DNA from: Cristatella mucedo
Taxonomy: Eukaryota > Bryozoa > Phylactolaemata > Cristatellidae
Length of the DNA stretch: 64,000 nt
Assembly (NCBI GenBank): GCA_009760855.2
Contig: WPIO01000192.1
Span: forward strand, 357,001-421,000
Direction: 5' to 3'
The position numbers and the translations under genes were made by a program. The notes under the pieces are model-generated. The model was not told the origin of the DNA and made no database searches. It was given only the letters and a program-made list of their open reading frames with translations. This document shows positions 1-11,130 of this stretch, piece after piece; positions within the stretch are counted from its first letter, which is position 1; every line of letters begins with the position of its first letter.

Positions 1-3
1 AAA

Positions 4-40
4 GCTATCAATGATAAGCTATCAATGATAAGCTATCACA
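4..40. repeat. Short tandem repeat, 13-bp unit
   Basis: The unit gctatcaatgata is repeated nearly three times at the left edge. It is a simple tandem repeat and continues an unknown distance to the left of the window. Confidence 0.6.
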
Positions 41-59
41 CCCCTAGCTTAAAAACTGT

Positions 60-560
60 GAGCTGCAGCTTTTACTCAACTTGCCCTACGTAATGTATCT
101 CGTCTGTAACTTCATAAGGACTGTGTGGGTGTTACACAGGAGAGTTTTGAGGTAGTGAGTAGCACACTCAAGTCCTAAGCGGCTTTTGATACGCATTTGG
201 TAGCAAACAGACTTCATCACTCATGCCCCAGAGAGAGAGAGAGAGAGAGAAGCATAGCTTAGTCAGGAGAACAGTTAAAGTATAAGTAGCAAGGATGTAG
301 CAGCTAAGGACGGCTGGAAAAGATATGCCATAGTCGGCAGCAGGTGAGTAGAAATCGTCAAAGTAAGAATTGTGGAAATAAGTTCCACACTTTAGGATCT
401 GCGGAGCAAAAGCTTCTGTCACCAAAGGTCTTTAAGCGGAGAAATGGAGCCGCTAATTTATTGTCCATAGAAGACCCGAGGGCGCGAGGAGGCTGACACT
501 GGTGCAGCAGCTCAGCTAGGTATGAAGGCAGCCAAGCTGCTGCAGGCCTTGCAGCAGAAG
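60..560 (-). mobile_element. LINE family B, 3' part of ORF2 (antisense fragment)
   Basis: Read on the minus strand, this matches the C-terminal coding region and 3' UTR of the LINE B copy at 32.6-33.4 kb. Shared features are the peptide blocks YLAELLHQ, RALGSSMDNKLA and FLRLKTFGDRSF, and the downstream sequence around the cataloguing landmark 'gtatctc cgtctgtaac'. The reading frame is broken. A (GA)n expansion at about 229-251 lies inside the element. The pentamer tail is absent, so the copy is old or 3'-damaged. Confidence 0.8.
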
Positions 561-599
561 ACATTCCGTTGCCATTTCAGTCGATCGCCTCCTGCAGAA

Positions 600-1050
600 G
601 GTTGGGGTTTGCCAGCTTAAGGAAGCCAGCCATAACGGAAAGGATGGCATTAAAGGCATCTGTCTTTATATACATGTAGCAGTAATTCTTCAAGACCTGA
701 GAAAGAGGTGAGAGAACGTGCTACAAACAGGCAGTGGTAAAACAGAAGTGGCCCCATAGCATTGTGATTAGTCATTTATAAAGCAAAGTTAAATCCGTAA
801 ATTACTTAAAAGCGGCTACCGGATTATGCAGAAGTTCTTGGCTCCGCTAATGCACCAAATCCGGAGACCCTTATTACAACGCATCAATCCGGGCGACACC
901 TAGACAGTACCCATTTGCGGCAATTATCCGGTTGAACATGGCTGCCACCCGACCGCGGAGTACGTAGCAACGGCGGCACTGGGGCGGACGAACCAGTTCA
1001 GGGAGCTCAAGCAGTCGTCTAGCTGTTGGAGCACGAATACAAAGCTTCCT
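600..1050 (+). promoter_or_regulatory. Upstream region of the PLD-like gene, with a YY1-like motif
   Basis: The 450 bases before the start codon hold no open frame of note and no TATA box. The GC content rises at 930-1000, and aacATGGCtGCC at about 935-949 resembles a YY1-type promoter motif found in TATA-less animal promoters. The motif resemblance is all that is seen; promoter function is inference. Confidence 0.25.
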
Positions 1051-1052
1051 AA

Positions 1053-4000
1053 ATGGATACTATTGTTTTGGAGAATCACATAAAGCTCTTTGTTGAGTCA
1101 AAGACCGCGGAAGAAGTATACTTACAGTTTAAGACTGGCTGCGTAATACTACGCGCTGTCAAGAAACCCGGTTCCACTACGCTTGCATCCTTTTGGATAC
1201 GCGTACTTCAGAATGCCAATAACTTTCCTCCAAATAGACATGCTTACGAAAAATCATACAGCAAGCAAGTGGCCTCGGAGTTTGTGCTCGTAAGTACATA
1301 CTGACAGCTGCTGCGAAATCGCACAAGCTGGTCTAGACTAGTCGGTACCGTGGCCGGTCCAGTTCCCACCAGTTATTCTCCCCTTAGCCATGTATTTCAT
1401 AGTATTTTTTCCATCTGCCGCATCATAATTCAGTTTCAGATGCTTTGAAACTGACGGCGTAGTGGTAATTATCAATTTTTATGTTGACTATCCCACGGTG
1501 CTTTCCCGCCAGCTGGGCCTAGTGACTTAAAATCACGTGAATGCGACAGGTAAAAAAACAATGTTTAATAAATTCATTTAATATTTATCAAAAATCTACC
1601 GCTCACCCTGGATTCGAATTTTTTTAAGATCGCTGATTGATTACGGGTATAATTTAGTTACTTTGTTTTGGGTATAGCATTGCTGTGGTTTGCTGCTTGG
1701 CGTTCTACCTTTTGCTAACCTTCGATATCCGAATAAACTTCATCTTTCAACTCCAGCTCAAGCGCCGCCAATAGACTTGAGCAATGCCGTTATCAGCATG
1801 CCTTCTGATCAGATCATTCTGCGGTCTAGAACTTCAGTATGAGTGAGCACAGCCATGTCCTATTAAAAGTGTTGGCAGATTTTTTATAATAATAATATTA
1901 ATAGTAATAATAAATTGGATATAGCGCCCTCGGATAGTTCAATATCTTTCCACATACTTTATTTTTGTTGGATAGGAAGCAGTAGGTCGCATTCATAACT
2001 CAAGTGTCTTCTTTCAATCTTGGCTGCTTTACAGCATGTGTAAAGTGCCTAGAAAGATATTGAGTCCTCTGAGGGTGCTGTACAAAGATATTAATATTAA
2101 TCAAAAGTGATATGTTATTACTCATCAAAATACGTCTCTAGAGTAGCTATTCGCCCAAGGGTAGTAACTTTAAGCAAATATACATCATGGAAAACAGCTG
2201 AAGCTGTAAACGGAGAGAATAGAAAAGTAGCGACCGGCGCAGTGTCAGCGTCGTGCAGCAAGCAGCATGCTGAGTGCCGTCATTGGAAATAAAATTACGG
2301 TGGTGCTCACTGATTAATGTGTATGGTACGATTCGAGCCTAGTAGCGTAAAGGTCTTAGCATTCAGCTATATTGCCCCTGATTGTCTAAACTTGCACACC
2401 AGTGACTCTAGATGGCAAGATCTTTTCAATCTTGCAAAAACACTCGTTAAATAGTCTCAACAATGATCTGTGTTTCAAACCAATTATAGTCGCACCGAAC
2501 CATTATCTTTAATCAGAACTAGTAAGAGTACTCTGAAAACACACTAGGTAACAATAATTACCTCATTATCTAAAGCTGCAGGCCTCCATTTAGCCTCTGC
2601 CATCAAACCCCAAGTTAGTTAACTAGATTTTGTAGATTTGGAAGAATTGCAGTCGACTCTCAGATTGATGGCTATTAGGACAGGAAAGTAAATAGTATGA
2701 TTTGATGCTCCTTATAACCTCCGACTATGCCAACAGAGGTAAATGTATAGCCCCTTCTTCAAGAACTCGCGGCTAAGAACTTGATAGCGATATCTCTTAA
2801 TCAAATTTTGCAGTGAATAATAGCCCAATTAACTCGCTCGAGGCAGCAAGTTAATTTATACTGCATTTTTGGTTCTACATCTCTAGTAAACCGCATCAGG
2901 TATGAACTGACTTTTGATAAAATTGTAGTTCCAAAAAGTGCAATTTTAAATCAATTTATGACTTGCGAGCATGGAATAAACATTTTACAGCACTTTTCAT
3001 GAGCGTGGTTTATATTTTACAATCATAACTCAATTATAATGCATCTAGCACTTTGTGTGAATCAATATAGGATTTGAATGACCCTGTTATTATGCCTCCT
3101 GTCCATAGAATAAGCAAGTCCTCCACGCATCAAAAGAGTCACTGTTATCTTCAATGCGGAAGCTACCCGTGCTGTTTATTGAACTTGCGTCTAGCCAAAT
3201 CGATGCCATTGACGTTGTAAGACTATGTCTTTGAAATGAAACCAAGCACTGAATTCCAGTCAATAGATAGTCATGCAGTGCAGTGCTTCTTCAGATCGAG
3301 TGTCTCGGCTGGCTAGTGTCGTCTTGCATTTATTGCCCGTTGTACATATAAGCAGTTACTAACTCACACTTGTATAAATCAATCCCGCAACAATTTCTAA
3401 GCTATTTCGCTTATGTTAGTTGCTCTTCAACAGCCGCCCGATAGTAGTTAAAAACGCTCAATACGTTGCATTCGAAAAACTCGCTTGCTCGTGCTCCACT
3501 GGTGCCACAGTTGCCTGACGAAGGTCTTGTTTAAGCAACTCTATAAATTTACTTTTCAGCTTAAAGTTGGCTATGTTACACTCTCCGTATTTATGAGAAC
3601 AGGAATGCTTACGGTGGAGGGTGACACGGCTTACGCATGGTTCAAGGATGCGTTCCCGCGGATCCTCAAGAACTATGACTCAGCTGTGGGATTTGACTCT
3701 AGTGTTTATCTGAAGAATCAGAAGATTCTTGACGCTCGTAGAGAGGCTCAGAGAGTTGGTAAGTTAGATGATTGGATTTTGGCGGCGAGATTTCTGGTGC
3801 ATAACGTCAAAGTTTTGGAATGGATTAATTTCATGTCGGTGCACAACAGACTGTCGTGACAAGTCTTTAACGCTTATTCCATGAGAAGCCGTGCGGCAGA
3901 TGGCTCCTTAAAATGTTAGGATTATCTTGGGCAAAACTTTCGCATCCATTGGCAACCTTACTGACAACAACGGATCCTAGCCATAAAATATGCTTTAATG

Positions 4001-7000
4001 TGCTATGCTGCTTCGTTCAACAAATATTTCCTCGATGAATGCAGTTGTGTAAATCAACCGTCAGAATCCAAAGGGTACGAAATACCACCAGGCGATCTTC
4101 GTAAGATGCATTCTCTTACTGGTTTGGCAATGATTAAACTTGCAGGTCTGGTTTCAGAAGTATTAGGACCAGCGTAGCCACTAGGCTGACTTTTATAAGC
4201 CAGAGCGGAAGTGTAACTGATGTTTCTGCTTAAATAATATTTAATATACTGGCATGTGACAGGCGCGTTTAGAGGCAATGCACGTGACATAAAAAGAGAG
4301 CGAGATTTTTTTATTAAAGTCTCTAACACATCTATTATTTCTCTAGCACGCTGAGCCATAAAAGGCTAGACAGGCTGAGATTCAGAATATAAGGTCGCTG
4401 CTGCTCGCGAACGCGATTAAAATACTGGTTTATGGGCTGCACAATGAAGACGACTTTAGCTCGTGTTCACCCGTGCTTAAGAACTAGTAGAGTGCGACAT
4501 ATAGAGCTGCCAGGCACAAATTGGACCAATACAAATGAATAGAACGGACTCACAGGTGCTTTTTTAACACTTATCGTTATTTATACTATGTAGCTTCGTA
4601 TTCAATCGTCTTGTACACTTTGGCAACTCAACTGTGAGAAAGTTCTCATGCTTATAATAATAATAATACATTTGATACAGTGCCATCAGGGAACTCAATC
4701 TCTTTCTACGTGCTTTATATTTGCTGCAAAAGAAACACGATCGAATGGTGAGTGGTATCGTGCTTAATAACAAAAAAACAAGAATAACATGGTTAGGGGT
4801 GACATCACCGGGTCAGCATGCAAGTGTGGTTAGTGGCAGCATGCACAATGTCAGCAGGCATAAGCACAAAAAGAACGAATCACAGGGATCTACGAAATAC
4901 TGTGATACAAAGATGCGTTTTAAATTTTTTTTTAAATGTCGACGAGTCAGGAGATGTCGTCACTTAAGTCTGGAGTGAGTTACAGGCTGTCGGAGCATAC
5001 GGACTAAAGGCATTGTCTCCCAAGGATTTGAGGTTTGTACGAGGTGTGTTGAACAGATCGATTCCGAAAAGCAGGTGGCACGGTGCTTAGCCTGATGGGT
5101 GAGTAGATCTGATAGGTAGGCTGATGCCAAAGAATGAGGGGACGTGAAAGGGAGTGACAAAACCTTGGCAGTCGATGCGTTGCTTGACTGGGAGCCAGTG
5201 CTGGTCAGCGAAAAGTGGTGAGATGTGGTAACTACGAAGCTCACGACAGACAAGCCTATTCTTGAGCTACGTTTAGTCTTACTACGATTTTTTTTAAAGC
5301 AATCAACTAGACACAACAGTGTTTTAATAAGATACGGCAGCTGCTTATTAAAATACTCTAAAACAGCTTTTTAAAATTAAAGTTGCCATTAAGCCATTGG
5401 GTTTTAGAGTAGCAGCACAATCGTGGTCTTCGGTTGCGTTTGATTGGTTGAAGTCCTATGGCAAGATATTCTTCACCCTCCGATGCAAGTGGTGTAAAGA
5501 CCGCAAAAACTGTGTGCAGTCTTTAGAATCTTGAATCAACTGCTGGTACATTTCATGCTGTTATAATGCTAGGAAACGTAGAGGCGAAACATATCTAGTG
5601 AGTATTTGCACTGAACATACTATAAATGTATGCATTGCTGGCAGTCTAATTTAGCCTACCCTTGAATTCAACACAAATATCAAGCATAGAAAAAAAGCAT
5701 AAAAAAATGTCAAATCCCAAAATATACTATCTAAGCATTCACAACTAAATTAGTTGATGTTTTCTAAGGGGCTCAAAATCAGGCGTGGTTTGAATCGTAC
5801 GTGTCTAATCGTGTTCCATCCATTTCTTGTGTTGGTCATGTCTCATTCAGTATACCAGTCACATGTGGAGTTCCACAACGTAATGTCTTGTAAATTTTTG
5901 TATTCTTTGCTATGTCTAGACAAAATATTTGACCAGGAAATGATACCAAGTGAAAAAGTGGGTGTTGGCCTCGTCGGCACTGATGCAGCCTTAGACAAGA
6001 ATGTGGTGGACCGGCTTTACAAGAACGTGAAAACACCTCACGATAGCCTGCTTATATCGAAGGTACGTATGCTAAGTTTAGCTGGCTTTGTGGTTGCATG
6101 TTAAGACGTAATAAAACCAATGATTAGATTCAAAGCTGAGCAACATTTTCTGAACCACAAATTTTACAAAAGGACTCGAATGAAGGAGCATAGGGCATCA
6201 AGCTGCCAAGGTTAGGGTTATACTATATCACTCATTACCTAATACTGTACCATTAATCATAATGGCTGTATAACTTCATGCACTATATTGTGGAGAGCAG
6301 TGAAGCAAAAGCACTAGACAAACAAGATTACTGCTATCCCAAATCCGCATCTGCATTTTGCTTATCAATAGTACCTTGCGATGCTTTATAGCAGTAATAC
6401 TATTTTAGGCTAGCAGAAGAAAGAGAGACCTATTGCGTGCCTCGATTCCAGCTCTTGAATTTTAGTCGACAGTTAATATTAAAAATAATGAGACATTTTT
6501 ATAACTCTGAAAATATATGCATCTCTTTATAGGCACTCTAAATATGCTGGTTAGGAACCACTCAATTGGTTTGTGAGAAAATATACAGTATCAACAGGCA
6601 TTCGGAGGTTCTTCGTACCCATGCAAAGCTGTAATTACAAGCTTAATATAGATTCCACATTTTTAAAATTCATTTTTTCATTAGCACAGTATAGCCAGTA
6701 TTGCGAGCAGCAGTATGTACTTACTTATAATAGATTTGGATTTTGAAGATTGCACAAACTCAATTCCGATACTTGGATTAGATGTCAAAATGAACAACAC
6801 ACACAAATGTTCGCCTGCTATGAGCTACCAGCTAATATGAGACTTCTGCATTACGCAACTCTCAACGAGGTTCCAGGATTTAGCTAGCTATTCTATCGAA
6901 AAAACTATTAGAAGTAGACTATGAACCAAAAGCTTGCCGTGCTTTGCTTCTTTTTAGCCCGAACTCGAGCAGTTTCCAGTGGATGCCGTTGGCACTCGAG

Positions 7001-7470
7001 ATGGAGTGCATGTACATCAGACCTGGCAGTCATTGCTCAATAAGTGGATGAGCGAAGAGGGTCACAGTGTCTACGTCGTGTCGCCATCAATTGATGTTGA
7101 GCGACTCGATGAGATAGTTCTTGCTATGCTCAAGCATCGGCGTACTGCCTCGTTGGCCGCCATTGTGACTGAGACGAGAGGACCCCCGGGAGCTATGTCT
7201 GAGACCAGGCGGCGCCTGCTCGAACACTACGAGTCAGATCAGCAGCTGTTCATCGAGTACGCGATATTTAATAAGCTAAAATTCCCTATGAAAACTGTAG
7301 GCTGCAATTTTATCGCAGCCCTCTGCCCAACTGGTATTGCTGAGGTGATGGTGACCAGCTCCACGTTTGACTCCAGATTTGATAGGTCCATTCTGGAGAC
7401 GGTGGTGTGCATGCGCATGGACGGCAAGCATTTTCTGGAGAGATTTATAAATCCTCTCACGACAGCGTGA
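1053..7470 (+). CDS. Four-exon gene, 363-aa PLD-like (HKD superfamily) uncharacterised protein with degenerate active site
   Basis: Join 1053-1289, 3560-3758, 5920-6062 and 6958-7470. Every junction is GT-AG (donors gtaagt, gtaagt, gtacgt), and phases match exactly (0, 1, 0), giving 363 residues. A TAA lies directly in frame before the ATG. Exon 2 (residues 80-145) holds a small domain with the pattern VTLSVFMRTG-x-LTVEG-x-W-x-FP-x-LK, which I recall in uncharacterised mollusc and cnidarian proteins. Exon 4 (194-363) has VGTRDGVHVHQTW (204-216), VYVVSPSID (231-239), VGCNFIAA (307-314) and EVMVTSSTF (322-330), ending in a C-terminal FINPL. In relatives, as I remember them, the last two blocks read like HAKFIA and TSANF, the HxK and Asn of a PLD active site. 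Here those positions are G-C-N and T. No signal peptide or membrane segment is seen, so a cytosolic protein is likely. Gene structure is well supported. The family assignment rests on memory and the function is unknown. Confidence 0.8.
1872..1975 (-). mobile_element. LINE A-type 3' tail fragment (antisense)
   Basis: An (ATA/ATT)-rich stretch is followed by gcgccctcggatag and tcaatatctttccacatactttatt, which read on the minus strand as the terminal hairpin of LINE family A. Only the 3' end is present, so it may be a truncated LINE or a SINE sharing that tail. Confidence 0.6.
2030..2110 (+). mobile_element. LINE A-type 3' tail fragment (sense)
   Basis: The sequence gtaaagtgcctagaaag then attgagtcctctgagggtgc followed by an AT-rich tail matches the 3' end of LINE A. 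It lies about 60 bp from an oppositely oriented copy, forming an imperfect inverted pair. Confidence 0.6.
4655..5265 (-). mobile_element. LINE A, 5'-truncated 3' end, inside intron 2 of the PLD-like gene
   Basis: Starting on the plus strand with (ATA)n, then the terminal hairpin, 3' UTR and C-terminal ORF2 codons, this matches the other antisense family A copies at 8.8, 36.5 and 40.1 kb. Frame breaks are numerous. It ends near 5265 without EN or RT domains. The host intron spans 3759-5919. Confidence 0.8.
6063..6957 (+). other. Intron 3 of the PLD-like gene
   Basis: An 895-bp AT-rich intron starting gtacgt and ending ctttttag. I see no repeat or coding content in it. Confidence 0.6.
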
Positions 7471-7863
7471 TCGACGAGAGTCGTTTTTTATTCTTGGGAT
7501 TCTCAGTGGATGCACGCAAACACAACTAAATTTTCAAAGTCCGTCGGTTGGCCAAAAAACACTAATACAATTAAAAAAATACAGGCTTGCGTTTTATTTA
7601 TATTTTTTGTGAATTGTCCTTAGTTCCTAGGTCATGAATCTCTCACGACCTGGCTCGATAGTGTAGTTGTATTGCATACAACAGAATCGTTTCTTTTTCG
7701 ATTGAAGGTTACTTGCTTGAGTCGACGTTCTGTCCGATACTTTATGGAATTTCAAAAAAATACATTAGACGCGAAGCTGAAATACTCTCGATTATTTTCC
7801 GGATGCAGATGGTCAGAATGAGACAGCATTGTGGTTACATATTTACTATTTTCAACTGCCATG

Positions 7864-7864
<1 letters not shown>

Positions 7865-7918
<54 letters not shown>
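7865..7918. repeat. (CT)n-(AT)n compound microsatellite
   Basis: A run of ct dinucleotides (about 7867-7901) passes directly into a ta run (about 7902-7918). The sequence from the end of the PLD-like gene (7471) to about 8190 otherwise shows nothing recognisable. Confidence 0.9.
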
Positions 7919-7919
<1 letters not shown>

Positions 7920-8194
7920 GTTTGTTGCTAATTAATATAAGCAATCGCCCTAAAGAATCCTTTCCAACATGTACTACACAGTTGTTGTTTATGCTTTTTG
8001 ACAGTTTGACAGTATCAAACGATTACCTGTCCATGCAAGTTTTTATTTACTAGCAGCCCTGAGGATTACAAGAAGCTGAGCATTTCTCAGTGGATGTAAG
8101 GTTTCTGGGCAGCCTGACACCGACTGGGGAATTGCTCGTCAGACGGAATCAGAGACAACTACACTAACGCTCGACAGTGCCGGATTGCATGGCA

Positions 8195-8285
8195 TCTAAA
8201 GCGCCAAGAAAGAGATTGAGTTCTCTGAGGGCTCTATATAAAGTGTATTCTCAGTATTATTATATTATCATCAGTTAATATGTGT
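8195..8285 (+). mobile_element. LINE A-type 3' tail fragment
   Basis: The segment aaagcgccaagaaagagatt followed by gagttctctgagggc and an ATT-rich tail is the terminal hairpin of LINE A. About 150 bp upstream (8040-8190) is not LINE-like. It could be the body of an unidentified SINE that shares this tail. Confidence 0.6.
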
Positions 8286-8792
8286 CAGATCACAGCATCG
8301 GACTGGCCTATAGAGCCTATAGACAACTAGTATTATGAATCTGCCATCCTGCCTTCAAGCCTGAGGTGGGTTTATTGAACTGCTATCCAGCTTACGTCTC
8401 CTATGCTAAGTGCGCATTATGTATGCCAATGTCTCAGTACTTAAAAATGGCGCATCTAACAAATAAGAAAATGCAGCTTTAATACTCGGCACGAATCAAG
8501 GAAAATAGGTACCTGCATTGTAAGTCCTGAGACGATTAAGTCCCGGAACGACTGAGTAATGGATATTTAAGTCCCTCACATGCTACGTCAAGAATATGTA
8601 CTTTAATTCGTATTGTTAAGCAATAGCTTCAAGAGCTTAGAAGGTATAGATACAAGGTGCAAGGACTGCTTGATGTGAAAGAAAAGAGATTGGTATTGAA
8701 TTAACAATTCTAACACGCACCAGTGACGATAGTAATGAAAGAGATTCGGACCTGCATAATCTTTAACAAGAAAATATGCATGCAAATAACAA

Positions 8793-11130
8793 AAATAATA
8801 ATAATAATGCACTTGATAAAGTGCCCACAGAGAACTCAATCTCTCTCTAGGTGCTTTACATTTGCTACAAAGGGGAATGCAATTGAATGGTGAGTAATAT
8901 AATAATAATAATAATAATCATGCTTGATAAACAAACAAAATGAATAGCATGGTTAGGGGTGACATCCACACGGTCAGCATGAAATTGTGGTTGGTGGCAG
9001 CATGCACAGTGTCAGCACGCATAAGCACATCAAGGACGAATCACAGGGCCTCACTAAATTGTAGTATAAATTGTCGTCGCGAGCGGCACAGCCAGCTAGC
9101 CGACGAGGAACACCACCAGTTTATTTCCTCCACACACTCAGCCGGTGGAAGCGCTACTGCCCGCCGCAGACGTTCGCCCTCTTCTCTTGTCTGCGGTACC
9201 AGAACGCTGCGCTCTCATTCGTTGGCGCCGTTGCCAACGCCTAGCTGCGCTCCGATTGGCTAGCCGGTGGCCGGGATGGCCACCCAGCCTAGTACTGGCA
9301 GATAACAACATTTAGGTGCTGTCACAGACTGCGGTATACATAAACAAAAACCACATAAATGCTGTTCTAAGTAGGTGTTTTTAAGTTCTTTTTAAATTTG
9401 GTCGGGTCAGGGGATGTTCTGACGCAAGTCGTGAGTGAGTTTCAGGCTTTGGGAGCATACGAACTAAATGCACGGTCTCCAAAGGATTTGAGGTTTGTAC
9501 GAGGTATTTGCAGACTGCTGGATTCCGAAAAGTGGGTGGTACGATGCTTGGCCTAATGAAGGGAGTATATCTGAGAGATAGGCTGGAGCCAAAGAATGAA
9601 GTGACCTAAAAGTGAGCGACAAAACCTTGAAGTCAATCCGTTGCTTGACTGGTAGCCAGTACTGGTCGCCGAGAAGTGGAGTCATGTGGCAACTGCGACG
9701 CTAACGACAGACAAGCCTATCTGCCGAGTTTTGCACTAACTGCTATCGCCTGATCGCACATGCTGGTAGGCCAGTAAGCAGTGAGTTGCAGAAGTCGAGA
9801 CGGGATGTCACGAATGCCTGGACCAACTTGGACGTGGTATCCTTATCTAAACAAGCCCGAATTTTAGCAATGTTATGAAGCTGAAAATAGGCAGATTTGA
9901 CTGTGGAGCTGATATGGTCGTCTAACGAGAGGTTGCTTTGGAATATGACACCTAGATTTCGAGCTGAGTCAACAGGAGATATGCTGGCAGAGCCAATTTT
10001 GAGCGGCAGCCTTTCCAATTTGTGAATCATACTGGGTTTGCCCATAACTAGTAAGTTAATTTTGTCATCGTTTAGTTTTAGAAAATTTGCTGCCATCCAT
10101 GTGCAGATGTCATCAATACATGCAGCAAGTGAGTTCAGAGAGTTTGAGGTGCTCGAAGGCTGAGAGGGATCAGAGCAAAGGTACAACTGAGTGTCATCCA
10201 AGTGAAAGCCTAGATTGTGCTTGGCAATCCCATCAGCAAGAGGGAGAGTATAAACCGTGAAAAGAACCGGAACTAGCACGGAGCCCTGAGGTACCCCATA
10301 TTTCAGAGGTACCTCAGATGATCTTTGTCCTTTATATATACTCTGGAGTCTCACGCTGAGATAGGACCTGAACTTTTGCAGAGCAGTGCCAGTGATGCCC
10401 AGGCGAGATTAGAGGCGCTCTAGAAGAACTTTGTGATCGATGGTATCAAAAGCTGCCGAAAGATCGATGAAAACAAGCAGAGACACTCTACCCACGTCTG
10501 CATTCCTAAGTAGGTCTGCCAGACTGGAACTTACTAGCAAAGTGTGAGATTTCGATATATGTGTTCAGCTGGTCTGCCACGACCCGTTCAGGTGTCTTTG
10601 ATGGGAATGGTAGTAGGGAGACTGGGCGGTAGTTACTTCAAGTTCTCTTGGTCTAGTGTCGCTTTCTTGAGAAGTGGCCTGACTACAGCTTTTTTGAAAG
10701 GTGCTGGGACATGACCTGATGCTAATGACATAATAATGATGTTAGTTACGCATGGCAGCAGCAGATCAGTGCAACGTAGGAGCAGGACAGTGGGAATAGG
10801 GTCCAGAGGACTTGTTGTCTTCTTAGATTGAGATACGAACTTCAGGACTAGATCACCAGTGACCAGCTTAAATTTAGACATTGAGATGCAGCCAGGAATC
10901 GGGGAACAGCATTCTAGTCGGGATGGTGTCATCGCAGGGATGGATTCCCTGATCTTGTCTATCTTCTGCAAAAAGAAATGAGAGAAGCGATCGGCTTGAT
11001 CATCACAAGGATCATCAGGTAAGGAGCTAATCTGGGAGCGGTTGAGGAGATTTTTGATCTTCATCAGCATTTTTTTGATTGTGCATATGTGATTCAACAA
11101 TGTTTTTATAGAAGCTAGACTTAATTGTCA
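8793..11130 (-). mobile_element. LINE family A (L2/CR1-like), 5'-truncated copy with RT, interrupted by a solo LTR
   Basis: On the minus strand this runs from a linker region (about 11.1 kb) through reverse transcriptase to the 3' UTR, terminal hairpin and (ATT)n. Recognisable RT blocks are SPLDPIPTVLLL and VVRPLLKKATLD (frame at 10633-11100), then YGVPQGSVL-PVLFTVYTLPLAD, ANFLKLNDDK and SRLDFCNSLLTGLP (frame at 9743-10354). The consensus FHFYADDTQLYL, seen complete at 41.8 kb, is here FHLDDTQLYL: the catalytic YADD has lost residues, so the copy is dead. The segment 10360-10630 carries frameshifts. A 296-bp solo LTR interrupts the 3' UTR at 9060-9355. Confidence 0.9.
9060..9355. mobile_element. 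Solo LTR nested in LINE A, TSD TAAAT
   Basis: The 296-bp insert begins TGTAGTATAA and ends AACCACA. It is flanked by TAAAT at 9055-9059 and 9356-9360. Other LINE A copies read cactaaatgctg across this point, which is exactly the empty site with one TAAAT. TG...CA ends plus a 5-bp duplication are hallmarks of LTR retroelements. It contains an inverted CCAAT box (gattggct) and is GC-rich. Related sequences lie at 27991-28295 and 63285-63420. No internal retroelement genes are present. Confidence 0.85.

Larger units (their letters stand above)
1290..3559 (+). other. Intron 1 of the PLD-like gene, with two opposed LINE A tails
   Basis: This 2.27-kb intron starts gtaagt and ends tttcag. It holds no convincing coding sequence. 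Two short pieces of the LINE A 3' end lie inside it (1885-1975 and 2035-2110); the rest is unannotated AT-rich sequence. Confidence 0.6.

Noticed and set aside
4054-4359. 101-residue minus-strand frame inside intron 2
   Set aside because: No domain, no splice partners and no second copy; chance frame.
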